64,000 bases of DNA. It comes from JAPOXR01 sp965199765 (GTDB taxonomy: Bacteria; Pseudomonadota; Alphaproteobacteria; Rhodobacterales; Rhodobacteraceae). Positions 52,375 to 60,855 of the stretch are shown here, piece by piece (the stretch's first letter is position 1; every line of letters begins with the position of its first letter). Both the position numbers and the translations under genes were made by a program. Below the pieces are notes generated by a model. It made no database searches and had not been told where the DNA came from. It was given only the letters and a program-made list of their open reading frames with translations. The stretch spans positions 124,001-188,000 of the forward strand of contig CBDATC010000001.1 of NCBI GenBank assembly GCA_965199765.1, in the 5' to 3' direction.

Positions 52375-53124
52375 TTGATCAACCTTTCCGGGAAACGAAT
52401 ACTGATTACAGCCGCAGCGGCAGGAATCGGTCTGACAACAGCAAGGTCAGCAGCCGCATTGGGCGCAACCGTCTTGGCTACCGATATTGAGACAGACGGG
52501 CTTCAACAATTGACGCACGAGCGGATTTCAACGGCTTATCTGGATGTTACCGACCGATTGGCAATCGAGGAACTCATTGAACGGCAGCCCCCTTTCGATG
52601 GCATCGTAAACGCCGTCGGCTTCGTTCATCACGGCGGTTTGGAAGAGTGCTCGCTTGCAGACTGGCGACATTCCTTCAGTCTGAATGTTGATAGTATGTA
52701 TTTTGTTCTTCGTGCGTCTGTGCCTAAAATGGTTCGAAATGGCGGTGGTTCAATTGTGAATCTTTCTTCCGTATCGTCATCTCTGAAAGGAATTCCATCG
52801 CGCTTCGTCTACGGAACGACCAAAGCGGCGATCATTGGAATGACGAAGTCGATCGCAGCCGACTATGTCGGCAAGGGAATCCGATGCAATGCTGTGTGCC
52901 CCGGCACGGTTGACACACCTTCGTTTCGCGAACGAGTGTCGGCGTTAGCTAAGTCGGCAGGCGGCGGATACGAGGCGGCGATGACTTCGTTTGTAAACCG
53001 TCAACCGATGGGCCGAGTGGGCACTGCTGAAGAAGTCGCGGCTCTTGTGGTTTATCTGCTTTCTGATCAAGCCGCGTTCACCACCGGCCAGGCATATGCG
53101 ATCGATGGCGGAATACTGATTTAA
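52375..53124 (+). CDS. SDR dehydrogenase (DHRS6/BDH2-like), TTG start
   Basis: A 249-residue short-chain dehydrogenase. The nucleotide motif is TAAAAGIG instead of TGxxxGIG, as in BDH2-type enzymes, with catalytic serine in NLSSVSS and YGTTK holding the Tyr-Lys pair. The gene starts at TTG with a weak ribosome site. The next gene is an FAH-family hydrolase; the pair resembles the last steps of the non-phosphorylating L-fucose or L-rhamnose route (2-keto-3-deoxy-fuconate oxidation and diketo-acid cleavage). That role is inferred from the pairing. Confidence 0.82.
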   Translation: MINLSGKRILITAAAAGIGLTTARSAAALGATVLATDIETDGLQQLTHERISTAYLDVTDRLAIEELIERQPPFDGIVNAVGFVHHGGLEECSLADWRHSFSLNVDSMYFVLRASVPKMVRNGGGSIVNLSSVSSSLKGIPSRFVYGTTKAAIIGMTKSIAADYVGKGIRCNAVCPGTVDTPSFRERVSALAKSAGGGYEAAMTSFVNRQPMGRVGTAEEVAALVVYLLSDQAAFTTGQAYAIDGGILI

Positions 53125-53141
53125 TTCAACCGGAGAAATTG

Positions 53142-53981
53142 ATGAAATTTGCTAGAATCGGCCCCGCAGGCTCGGAAAAACCCGCAATACTGGACAATTG
53201 CGGCAACTATCGCGATTTATCGCAGCATATCAGTGATATCGATGGCAGCGCGCTCGCGGATATGTCTTGGGCAACAAACCTTGACATCGGCAGCCTTCCG
53301 ACCTTACCGCAGGGTGAACGGGTCGGTCCTTGTGTCGGTTCCATCGGAAAACTCGTCTGCGTCGGGCTAAACTACTCTGACCATGCGGCAGAAACCGGCG
53401 CCAAAATTCCATCGGAGCCCATTCTTTTCGGCAAAGCGACTTCAAGCATTATTGGACCGTATGATGAAGTTGTCATTCCGAGAAACTCCAAAAAAACCGA
53501 TTGGGAAGTAGAGCTTGCGATCGTCATTGGATGCGAAACCCGTTACATCGATGAAACGAACGCAATGGACCATGTCGCGGGATTCTGTATCGTGAATGAT
53601 GTATCGGAGCGCGAATTTCAGGGCGAACGCGGTGGTCAATGGATTAAGGGCAAAAGCGCCGACACATTTGCACCGATCGGGCCATGGCTGGTAACCAAAG
53701 ACGAGATTTCGGATCCGCAGAATCTGGACATGTGGCTTGACGTTGACGGTGTTCGGCGACAGACCGGCTCTACAGCGACCATGATTTTTGGCCTGAAAAC
53801 CCTCGTCAGCTATATTTCTCAATTCATGTCGCTGCAGCCAGGAGACGTGATTCCGACCGGCACGCCTCCTGGAGTCGCAATGGGAATGAAAAATCCCGAA
53901 TACCTGAAACCCGGCCAGGTAATGGAGCTCGGCATTGATGGCTTGGGGTCGCAAAAGCAAAGAGTGGTTGCGTGTCCATAA
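53142..53981 (+). CDS. Fumarylacetoacetate-hydrolase family protein
   Basis: A 279-residue FAH-family hydrolase or lyase, probably acting on a 2,4-diketo acid. Signatures are LVCVGLNYSDHAAETG, the metal-binding PILFGKATSSIIGP and WEVELAIVIG, NDVSEREFQ and GDVIPTGTPPGVAMG. GGAGA lies upstream. It begins 17 bp after the SDR gene, so the two form one operon. Confidence 0.87.
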   Translation: MKFARIGPAGSEKPAILDNCGNYRDLSQHISDIDGSALADMSWATNLDIGSLPTLPQGERVGPCVGSIGKLVCVGLNYSDHAAETGAKIPSEPILFGKATSSIIGPYDEVVIPRNSKKTDWEVELAIVIGCETRYIDETNAMDHVAGFCIVNDVSEREFQGERGGQWIKGKSADTFAPIGPWLVTKDEISDPQNLDMWLDVDGVRRQTGSTATMIFGLKTLVSYISQFMSLQPGDVIPTGTPPGVAMGMKNPEYLKPGQVMELGIDGLGSQKQRVVACP

Positions 53982-54011
53982 GGTCAATCACCGCTGAATG
54001 TCATATGGTGA

Positions 54012-54044
54012 GCGCGTTGCCTAACGTTCCATTCGGCAACGCGC
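54012..54044. terminator. GC-rich hairpin after the FAH gene
   Basis: GCGCGTTGCC (54012-54021) and GGCAACGCGC (54035-54044) are perfectly complementary. No T-run follows, so it is an imperfect terminator or a 3' stabiliser. It lies 30 bp after the FAH stop. Confidence 0.6.
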
Positions 54045-54318
54045 CAATTCGAAAGGACCAAGGACGTTCCCCTTCCAAGTTAACGGGAAATTGGCCCACA
54101 TATTGATGGTGGTCCCACTGTTCCGATTAGAACCGTGCCGCTGTCCCGTTTGCGCCCATCGCTTTTGATCTGGTCTACCCCCGCCATATTGTCCCATTCA
54201 ATAAGTAAGACCGGCAGCCTTATTGGTCTCTGCCTAGCGGCAGCCAGGTTGAAACACGTCGCCAGAACACGGCGGAGCACGCGAAAGCAGCGGTGGATTC
54301 ATCACTGGATGAGCACGA
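54045..54318. other. Intergenic region before prmA
   Basis: The 270 bp between the hairpin and the end of the convergent prmA gene shows no gene, tRNA or repeat that I can support. Confidence 0.4.
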
Positions 54319-55191
54319 TTAGCACACCCGCTTGAGCAAAATGGTCACCCAGCCATCGCGATGCAATTTTTTGATTCTGTCTGCACCGGCCTCGGCATAG
54401 GCTTCGCAGACCGTTTCGCATTGTTCGAGAGTGATCCCGGATAAAATCGCCATACCACCGGGTTTTAGCAATCCGATGAGTGAATCTGCTAACTGAATGA
54501 GTGGTTTACTCAATATATTAGCCGTTATGAGATCAAATGGAGCCGCTTCAAGAAAACTCGAATTTCCCACACCTTTTGATTCCAAACATTGAATATTGCT
54601 TCCAGCAGAATTTTTTTTGACATTGAACCGCGCGGTAGCGACCGCAGTCGGGTCACTGTCACAGGCAAGCACTGAACAGCGCCAAATCTTCGTCATCGCA
54701 ATTGCAAGGACTCCGGTACCCGTTCCGATGTCTGCCGCATGGCGCACTGAACACCCCTCGTGCTGAAGCCTGTCCAAAATTTCGAGACAGCCTCCTGTCG
54801 TGGGGTGGTGTCCCGTTCCGAACGCCAAGGAAGCATCAATGAGAATAGGCACTTCATCGCAGCACACCACATCTTTCCAATGGCTGCCATGAACCACAAA
54901 ACGGCCGGCTCGAACTGGTGCGAGTTCGCGGTTAACCTTTTCCTGCCAACCACTGTCCGGAAGTTCGGAGAGGGTAAATTTTCGAGCGCCGAATGCGGCT
55001 GAAAGCAAAGCCAGTTCAACGGCATCTGGTTTGACCTGAAAGTACCCGCCAACTTCCCAGATCCCTAACCCGTCTTCAATTTCTGAAACGACAACCGCAT
55101 CCGGATTGGCTGTCAGAAATGCCATTGCATCTGCGAGTCGATCAGCCGACTCACGACCTGCAAGCGAAGTCAGTGCAGCAAAACAGGCCAA
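54319..55191 (-). CDS. prmA: Ribosomal protein L11 methyltransferase
   Basis: A 290-residue SAM-dependent methyltransferase for ribosomal protein L11. The N-terminal substrate domain is followed by DASLAFGTGHHPTT, the SAM motif ADIGTGTGVLAIAM and ITANILSKPL. The best start I find is a TTG at 55191, directly after a stop codon; no strong ribosome site is seen, so the precise start is uncertain. msrA lies upstream in the same direction. Confidence 0.9.
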   Translation of the reverse strand: MACFAALTSLAGRESADRLADAMAFLTANPDAVVVSEIEDGLGIWEVGGYFQVKPDAVELALLSAAFGARKFTLSELPDSGWQEKVNRELAPVRAGRFVVHGSHWKDVVCCDEVPILIDASLAFGTGHHPTTGGCLEILDRLQHEGCSVRHAADIGTGTGVLAIAMTKIWRCSVLACDSDPTAVATARFNVKKNSAGSNIQCLESKGVGNSSFLEAAPFDLITANILSKPLIQLADSLIGLLKPGGMAILSGITLEQCETVCEAYAEAGADRIKKLHRDGWVTILLKRVC

Positions 55192-55222
55192 TCGGCATTA
55201 TCTTTTTCTGACTGCATTCAAA

Positions 55223-55864
55223 CTATCGAACTGGACAGGACACCCCTGTTCCGCGCAAACCGCAATAGCCCGCGGGATTCTTCGCCAGATACTGCTGATG
55301 ATAGTCTTCGGCAAAATAAAACGGCGGAGCATCCGTGATTTCGGTTGTAATGGGGCCATAACCAGCGGTTGCAATCAATTCTGAGTATTCACTGCGCATC
55401 GCTTCAGCCGTTTGCTTATCAAGTTGCGAGTATGTGTAGACCCCGGATCGGTATTGTGTTCCAACATCGTTTCCTTGCCGCATGCCTTGCGTTGGATCGT
55501 GCTCTTCCCAAAACACTTTCAGCAACTGCCGAAAACTCACCGTTTTCGGGTCATAAACAACGCGGACAACTTCGTTGTGGCCAGTCCTTCCTGAGCACAC
55601 CTCGCCATAGGTTGGATTTGGAGTCAGCCCACCTGCATACCCAACCGCAGTAACCCACACCCCCGGCATTGGCCAAAACAATTTCTCAACACCCCAGAAA
55701 CAGCCCATTCCAAACATGGCAAGCTTCTGCCCCTCCGGATAGGGGCCTTTCAACGTTCGTCCATTGACAAAGTGATTTTCTGCGGTGTCAATCGGTTCGA
55801 TGCGACCGCTCAAAGCATCGGCGGCTTCCGGCATCTTTGCTGATTTGCGAAATAGTGAAAACAC
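55223..55864 (-). CDS. msrA: Peptide methionine sulfoxide reductase MsrA, GTG start
   Basis: A 213-residue repair enzyme reducing methionine S-sulfoxide. The catalytic cysteine is Cys55 in FGMGCFWG, and YAGG, SGRTGHNEVV and WEEHDPTQG follow. The GTG at 55864 is chosen because GGAGGG is 6 nt upstream and the protein then begins MFSLFRK as in relatives; a more distal ATG would overlap the MFS gene. 31 bp upstream of prmA. Confidence 0.93.
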   Translation of the reverse strand: MFSLFRKSAKMPEAADALSGRIEPIDTAENHFVNGRTLKGPYPEGQKLAMFGMGCFWGVEKLFWPMPGVWVTAVGYAGGLTPNPTYGEVCSGRTGHNEVVRVVYDPKTVSFRQLLKVFWEEHDPTQGMRQGNDVGTQYRSGVYTYSQLDKQTAEAMRSEYSELIATAGYGPITTEITDAPPFYFAEDYHQQYLAKNPAGYCGLRGTGVSCPVR

Positions 55865-55926
55865 TTCGTACCCTCCGATATGCAACCTCGGTCCACTCCA
55901 TATAGGAGTGTTTTCACGGATTGCCA

Positions 55927-57159
55927 TCAACTCCTCGACGCAAACACAGTCTCATGCCCTGGAGCCGGATGTCTTGGAATCATGATTGCAAGCAGCAGAG
56001 ACGCCCCGGCCATGACCGCAGCAAGGACGAACACCGCGCCGGGAGACACAATCCATAGATATCCGAGCAATGCCGGCAAAAACACCGCCGCGATGTGATT
56101 GATCGTGAAAGAAACCGCCGCCGTTGGAGCGATGTCGCCCGGATCGGCGATTTTTTGAAAATAAGTCTGAAGTGCAAACGCCAATGCGAAAAACAAATGG
56201 TCCAAGACGTAAAGTGAAGCTGCCAGTATAACTCCCCAGCCAAAGTAATAGATCCCTCCATAGGCCAAAAACACGATCGTTAATCCGGAATATTCAAATA
56301 CAAGCGCTGCACGTTCACCGAAGAAGGCAACCGCCCTTCCCATCAGCGGTGCGAACAGCATGTTGGCCACAAAATTCGCAATGAAGAGCAGTGTGACTTC
56401 GTGGACCTCAAATCCGAACCGTTCGACCATCATGAAGGCTGCGAAAACCACAAAAATCTGGCGTCTGGCCCCCGCGATGAATTGAAGCACGTAGTAGAGC
56501 CAGTACCGTTTACGCAGAACCATCCGATTGCGCTGCGGATTGGGAGTTTCGAACTGAGGAAAGGCCAAAAGGCAGTAGAGAGCAATGAGCACTGTCAATC
56601 CGCCCGCTGCCAGATACACGGAATTGTAGGAAAGTCCGAGCGTCTTCCAAGTAATGGCCAAGAGTCCATAAGCGAAGAGAGAAGCGCCTGAGCCTACCGC
56701 GATGATCCAGCCGATGGCTTTGGGGGCGGTATTCTTATCAAGCCATTGCAGCTGCAGGGATTGCTTTACGGTCTCAAAATAGTGAAAGCCAATGGACGAT
56801 ATCATCGTCGTGGCCAGAAGACCGCCATAGGTCGGAAACCAAGCTACCACCGCAGTTGCGGCACCGAGCAAAACCAGCGATGCGATTGCCAGCAGCTGCT
56901 CGCGGATGAATATGAGCAGAAAGATCACGCCAACAGCAAAAAATCCGGGGATTTCGCGAACCGTGTGCAGCCAGCCGATTTCTATGCCTCTGAAATCAAC
57001 CACTTCAATGACAAAATTGTTGAGCAGCGCTGACCATGTGGCAAATGACATGGGCATCGCAGTCGCCATCAGAAACAAAAGAAACAGCGGCTGCCGCCAA
57101 AATGCCAAGCCTTCCGCTTCCTTGAGCGGCAGGCGGCTAAGGGCCTTTTCGATCAACAC
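55927..57159 (-). CDS. MFS transporter
   Basis: A 410-residue integral membrane protein with about 12 hydrophobic segments and a central cytoplasmic loop (residues about 205-220, FETPNPQRNRMVLRKRYW). It matches the major facilitator fold. Start is probably GTG at 57159, with no good ribosome site; TTG one codon on is possible. Substrate not recognised. It lies between rpsD and msrA on the same strand. Confidence 0.8.
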   Translation of the reverse strand: MLIEKALSRLPLKEAEGLAFWRQPLFLLFLMATAMPMSFATWSALLNNFVIEVVDFRGIEIGWLHTVREIPGFFAVGVIFLLIFIREQLLAIASLVLLGAATAVVAWFPTYGGLLATTMISSIGFHYFETVKQSLQLQWLDKNTAPKAIGWIIAVGSGASLFAYGLLAITWKTLGLSYNSVYLAAGGLTVLIALYCLLAFPQFETPNPQRNRMVLRKRYWLYYVLQFIAGARRQIFVVFAAFMMVERFGFEVHEVTLLFIANFVANMLFAPLMGRAVAFFGERAALVFEYSGLTIVFLAYGGIYYFGWGVILAASLYVLDHLFFALAFALQTYFQKIADPGDIAPTAAVSFTINHIAAVFLPALLGYLWIVSPGAVFVLAAVMAGASLLLAIMIPRHPAPGHETVFASRS

Positions 57160-57246
57160 AGCGCAACACGATCCACAAGTTGGCGCATCGCTGCTGCAAT
57201 CAGTCTGCGCGAGCTATCTCCATAGAAATTTCGCGACTGACTTATC

Positions 57247-57867
57247 TTAGTTCTTGGCGTAATATTCCACCACAAGGTTAGGTTCCATTACGACCGCATA
57301 AGGCACATCGTCCAATTGAGGAGCCCTTTGGAAGGTTGCCTTCAACCCTTCGTAATCAACGACCAAGTAGTCGGGAACATCTCGTTCCGGCAGGCTGATG
57401 GCCTCCGCAACGATTACCAATTGTTTGGACCGGTCGCGAACCGAAATCACATCGCCTTCTTTTACCCTGTAGGAAGGGATGTTGACGCGTGTTCCATTCA
57501 CCATTGCATGGCCATGATTAACGAATTGACGCGCGGCAAAAATGGTCGTCGCGAATTTGGCGCGGAAAATCACCGCATCAAGCCGACGTTCCAGCAAACC
57601 AATCAGATTCTCGCCGGTATCGCCTTTCAGACGTTCGGCTTCAGCGAATATTCTGCGGAACTGCTTTTCTGTCAGATCCCCATAGTAACCTTTGAGCTTC
57701 TGCTTTGCTCTCAGCTGCAGGCCGAAATCGGAAAGCTTTGCCCTTCGTCTCTGACCGTGCTGTCCGGGCCGGTAGTCTCTGCGGTTAACTGGGGATTTTG
57801 GGCGGCCCCAGAGGTTTTCACCCATTCGACGGTCGATTTTGTACTTGGCAGTCGTACGTTTGGTCAC
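57247..57867 (-). CDS. rpsD: 30S ribosomal protein S4, GTG start
   Basis: A 206-residue small-subunit assembly protein. GENLWGRPKSPVNRRDYRPG opens it (with the basic KLSDFGLQLRAKQKLKGYYG segment next), and the S4 RNA-binding domain (RLDAVIFRAKFATTIFAARQ, VNHGHAMVNGTRVNIPSYRVKEGD) follows. The GTG at 57867 has AAGGAGA 6 nt upstream and gives the standard length. A structured leader and a possible promoter are upstream. Confidence 0.96.
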   Translation of the reverse strand: MTKRTTAKYKIDRRMGENLWGRPKSPVNRRDYRPGQHGQRRRAKLSDFGLQLRAKQKLKGYYGDLTEKQFRRIFAEAERLKGDTGENLIGLLERRLDAVIFRAKFATTIFAARQFVNHGHAMVNGTRVNIPSYRVKEGDVISVRDRSKQLVIVAEAISLPERDVPDYLVVDYEGLKATFQRAPQLDDVPYAVVMEPNLVVEYYAKN

Positions 57868-57936
57868 GGCTGATCTCCTTCTTCCAATGAAGTGCGTTGT
57901 CCTCTCCGCCTTGCACAGGCCCGGCGGCGACAGGTT

Positions 57937-57950
57937 CCCCCTTGCGGGGG
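57937..57950 (-). promoter_or_regulatory. GNRA hairpin in rpsD leader
   Basis: On the coding strand CCCCC-GCAA-GGGGG is a perfect 5-bp stem with a GNRA tetraloop, about 70 nt before the rpsD start. A second possible stem (CCGCC and GGCGG) lies between it and the ribosome site. A leader for autoregulation by S4 is plausible but not shown. Confidence 0.5.
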
Positions 57951-57994
57951 CCACCAACACCAAGATGTTAAGAAGCCAAGCTTCCGAACGGCGC

Positions 57995-58023
57995 TTGCTA
58001 CATTTATTTGCTTGATGCGTCAA
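57995..58023 (-). promoter_or_regulatory. Possible rpsD promoter
   Basis: On the coding strand TTGACG (58018-58023) and TAGCAA (57995-58000) are 17 bp apart, about 130 nt before the GTG. The -35 is good, the -10 only partial. Confidence 0.45.
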
Positions 58024-58784
58024 CCAAATTTCACCCGTTCGTTGAAGTTTTGCGAACAGGGCAGAATTGAGAAGAATCCAGCTGTTCGACTCGATGTTAG
58101 GAAATCTTCCGCGTCCGTCGCCGTGTGATCCTGCCCCAGCGCTCCGAACACACGTGCAGCCTCCAAACAGTTTCGAGAGGGCTTTCTGTTGTCCGTCAAC
58201 GCCTTGTCGAAAGGCGTTCGAGGGCAGCATCCTGAATTTCTCGCTGACGCGACCCTTACGACGGCAACAAAGCCGAACGCGTTCGACTTTCTATCGGCGA
58301 ATTTGTCCATTGTTCTTGACCGTAAGACCAGCGGTTACAGCATCCGGCCAGACAAATGTCCGCATGCATAAGTGTGCGGCGATGTGTCGTTGCATAACTC
58401 TCCGATACCCGGTTTCTTCACACTTGAACTACTTGCAGGCTGCCCCGACTTCGACGGCCTTTGACATTAACCTTATGATTTAAAGAAATAAATTTTTTGA
58501 TTGGACACTGCTACACCCCGCTATCCGACAGTCGGTGAAAGTCAGAAAAAACGCTCCAAAGGCGGATTCTCAGCTGAAATTTACGCTGAACCGTCGAAGC
58601 TGGAATCATCTTTCAAAGTTGCGGACCTGGACGATCGATCACGGCAGAGGTCGATATCCCTAAGGCACACAACTGAGAAGCGTGCTGACGGAATTGCCCA
58701 GAATGTCACGATATAAAGCTCGACATGCATTCATGCTGGTAAACTCCAATTCACACGTGTTCCGGCACATCGCAGCATTAGACA
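58024..58784. other. Gene-free region upstream of rpsD
   Basis: About 760 bp between the rpsD promoter and the end of the following membrane-protein gene. Open frames on both strands are short and look like chance. No tRNA or repeat is seen; an AT-rich stretch lies around 58470-58500. Confidence 0.4.
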
Positions 58785-60854
58785 TCATCGTCCCTCTCTG
58801 AACCACGCCGCGGTTGCAAAAAATAGAATCAAACCAGCGGCAAAAATCGGTGGGATAAGCGGAACGTTGCTTTCTGAAATTGTTCGATAACTTCGCTTCT
58901 CCTCAATGCCTAACCAGCCAGGGCCAAAGGCAGTACGTGATGGTCTGACCATTCGCAGCTCAGGAATTCCGTCTTCAAGCCAAAAAACACCCCCTCCTGA
59001 TGCATCAGCCAAAGGAGCGAGTTTGTGCTCTGTGCTGATCACGGAACGATACTCGATAGGTGAATCCGGTCCCAAGTAAAAGCTTGCTTGCAATCCATTG
59101 GATTCAAATCGCCAAAGACCAAGCACCGGGCTACTGATTTCAGCTCTATACTGCCCGAATCCACTGTGCTCCACAGACATCTCAAACGACTCGCCTTCGG
59201 GAGGATATGCGCGGATTTCCGGCGTATTGCTAGACAGCGTTGACCGCTTGATTAAGATCAGCTCCGGATGCTGGAACACCCTCAATGCCTCTTCTTCAAG
59301 CTCCGGCTCCTGAATCAGCCAATGAACAACACGCCGCAACAATTCCGCTATCGGACCGCCTCCTTCCACTCCTCTCTGCCAAAGCCATGCCTGATCCGAC
59401 GCCAGCAGCCCTACCCGACCCAATCCAACACGATCCAAGATCAGCAGCGGCCGATCGTCCGGACCCGAAAGAACCGCTTGTCCAGACAATTGATTCAGAC
59501 CGATTTGGCGAAACCACCGGCCCCAAGATGAACGATCCGTGCCTTCGACGCTTAACTGTTCATCGGCCAACGGCGAAACCACAGGATGGCGCATACCCAG
59601 TTCCGTGACCCTTGGCCAAAATCCCTGCTCAATCACTTCGCCATTTGAAACCGCAGGCAGAATTTCGGAAATTGCTGTGCTTGCGAGGTTGTCAGGGTTT
59701 GCAAACTCCGGTCCCGCGGCAACAAACAATGCACCGCCTCGCTCGACATAGTCGCGAATTGACCAAAAATGAGTGCTGTTCAAACTAAACCGGGAAAAGC
59801 GGTCAAAGATAATCGCATCAAATGAGTCGATCTTCTCAACGAACAACTCCTGCACTGGAAACGGGATCAAGGCAAGGTCATTAGCGTTCGCCGGCTGTCG
59901 GTTGCGAAGCGTTCTAAGCACAGTGAAGTGGATTAAATCGACCGAACTGTCCGACTTAAGTATGTTTCGCCAACTGCGCTGCCCAGCGTGCGGCAATCCT
60001 GAAACCAGCAATACCCGGAGTCGGTCCCGGACCCCGTTCACCGTCACGGTTGCAACGTTGTTCAATTCAGTGAGTTCGCCATCCACTGCCGATGTTTCAA
60101 AACGAATTCGATTGAGGCCTGCACGGTCCGGGACCAGCGCGAGCGTCGTCGGTGAACCAACTTTTGCTTTGACAGCCCCAGCCAGCTCGCCGTTTAAATA
60201 AATCCGAACGTCGGCTCCGGCCGCATCGGGAGCAGCCGAACCGAGATCTCCAACAGTGAATTCAAAGGTTGCCTCTTCGCCAATCACGGCGTAGGCTGGT
60301 GCTTTGATCAAGCTGATTTCCCGATCGAATTCAATCCGGCTTCCGGTCTGAAGCACATGCACCGGCGCGTTGATCTCGGCATCAAGCTCCTCATTTGAAA
60401 TCCGTCCGTCCGTCACGATGACCGCGCTTGCCAGGCGCGCACTGTCAATATTGCCAAGCTGGTCGTTCAGAGCTCCCAAGAGACGAGTTTCCGCCGCATA
60501 ACCTTGAGGTGATTCCCGAACCGAAACCTCAATGACCTCGACATTAGCCTGCATAGCCAATTGGTTTTTAATCGCTTCTACCGCTTCAATTGTCTGTGCT
60601 TCTCGGTTTCCAACAGTTTGGCTGGCGCTATTGTCCACCACAAGAATAACTTGATTGGGCTCGAGCACTCTCTCCTGCAGCCGCAGCTGCGGATTCAGCA
60701 GCACAGCTGCTATCAATGCTCCCGCTGCAGTCCTGAGTGGCCATCCGACGAGTTTTTGCGAGGCAGCCCAAATCAGAACGGCTGCCAAAATTGAAATCAA
60801 CGCGACTGCAGCTGGCCATGGAAGAAGCGGGCTGAAATCAATGATGAAGCTCAT
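58785..60854 (-). CDS. Large double-TM protein with vWA-like domain
   Basis: A 689-residue membrane protein. N-terminal hydrophobic segments (about 10-50) precede a von Willebrand-type strand VILVVDNSASQT, a second strand SAVIVTDGRISN with a metal-site-like DxSxS and T-D pattern, and a class-I glutamine-amidotransferase-like domain in the middle (IIFDRFSRFS and GGALFVAAGPEFA). A C-terminal TM (PPIFAAGLILFFATAAWF) ends it. Members of this group sit in MoxR-DUF58-DUF4159 operons. It starts 1 bp after the preceding gene; an ATG 12 codons earlier overlaps it. Confidence 0.8.
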   Translation of the reverse strand: MSFIIDFSPLLPWPAAVALISILAAVLIWAASQKLVGWPLRTAAGALIAAVLLNPQLRLQERVLEPNQVILVVDNSASQTVGNREAQTIEAVEAIKNQLAMQANVEVIEVSVRESPQGYAAETRLLGALNDQLGNIDSARLASAVIVTDGRISNEELDAEINAPVHVLQTGSRIEFDREISLIKAPAYAVIGEEATFEFTVGDLGSAAPDAAGADVRIYLNGELAGAVKAKVGSPTTLALVPDRAGLNRIRFETSAVDGELTELNNVATVTVNGVRDRLRVLLVSGLPHAGQRSWRNILKSDSSVDLIHFTVLRTLRNRQPANANDLALIPFPVQELFVEKIDSFDAIIFDRFSRFSLNSTHFWSIRDYVERGGALFVAAGPEFANPDNLASTAISEILPAVSNGEVIEQGFWPRVTELGMRHPVVSPLADEQLSVEGTDRSSWGRWFRQIGLNQLSGQAVLSGPDDRPLLILDRVGLGRVGLLASDQAWLWQRGVEGGGPIAELLRRVVHWLIQEPELEEEALRVFQHPELILIKRSTLSSNTPEIRAYPPEGESFEMSVEHSGFGQYRAEISSPVLGLWRFESNGLQASFYLGPDSPIEYRSVISTEHKLAPLADASGGGVFWLEDGIPELRMVRPSRTAFGPGWLGIEEKRSYRTISESNVPLIPPIFAAGLILFFATAAWFREGR

Positions 60855-60855
60855 G

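Noticed and set aside
58501..58716. 71-codon frame in the gap before the vWA-type gene
   Set aside because: No homologous family recognised, TTG start without a ribosome site.
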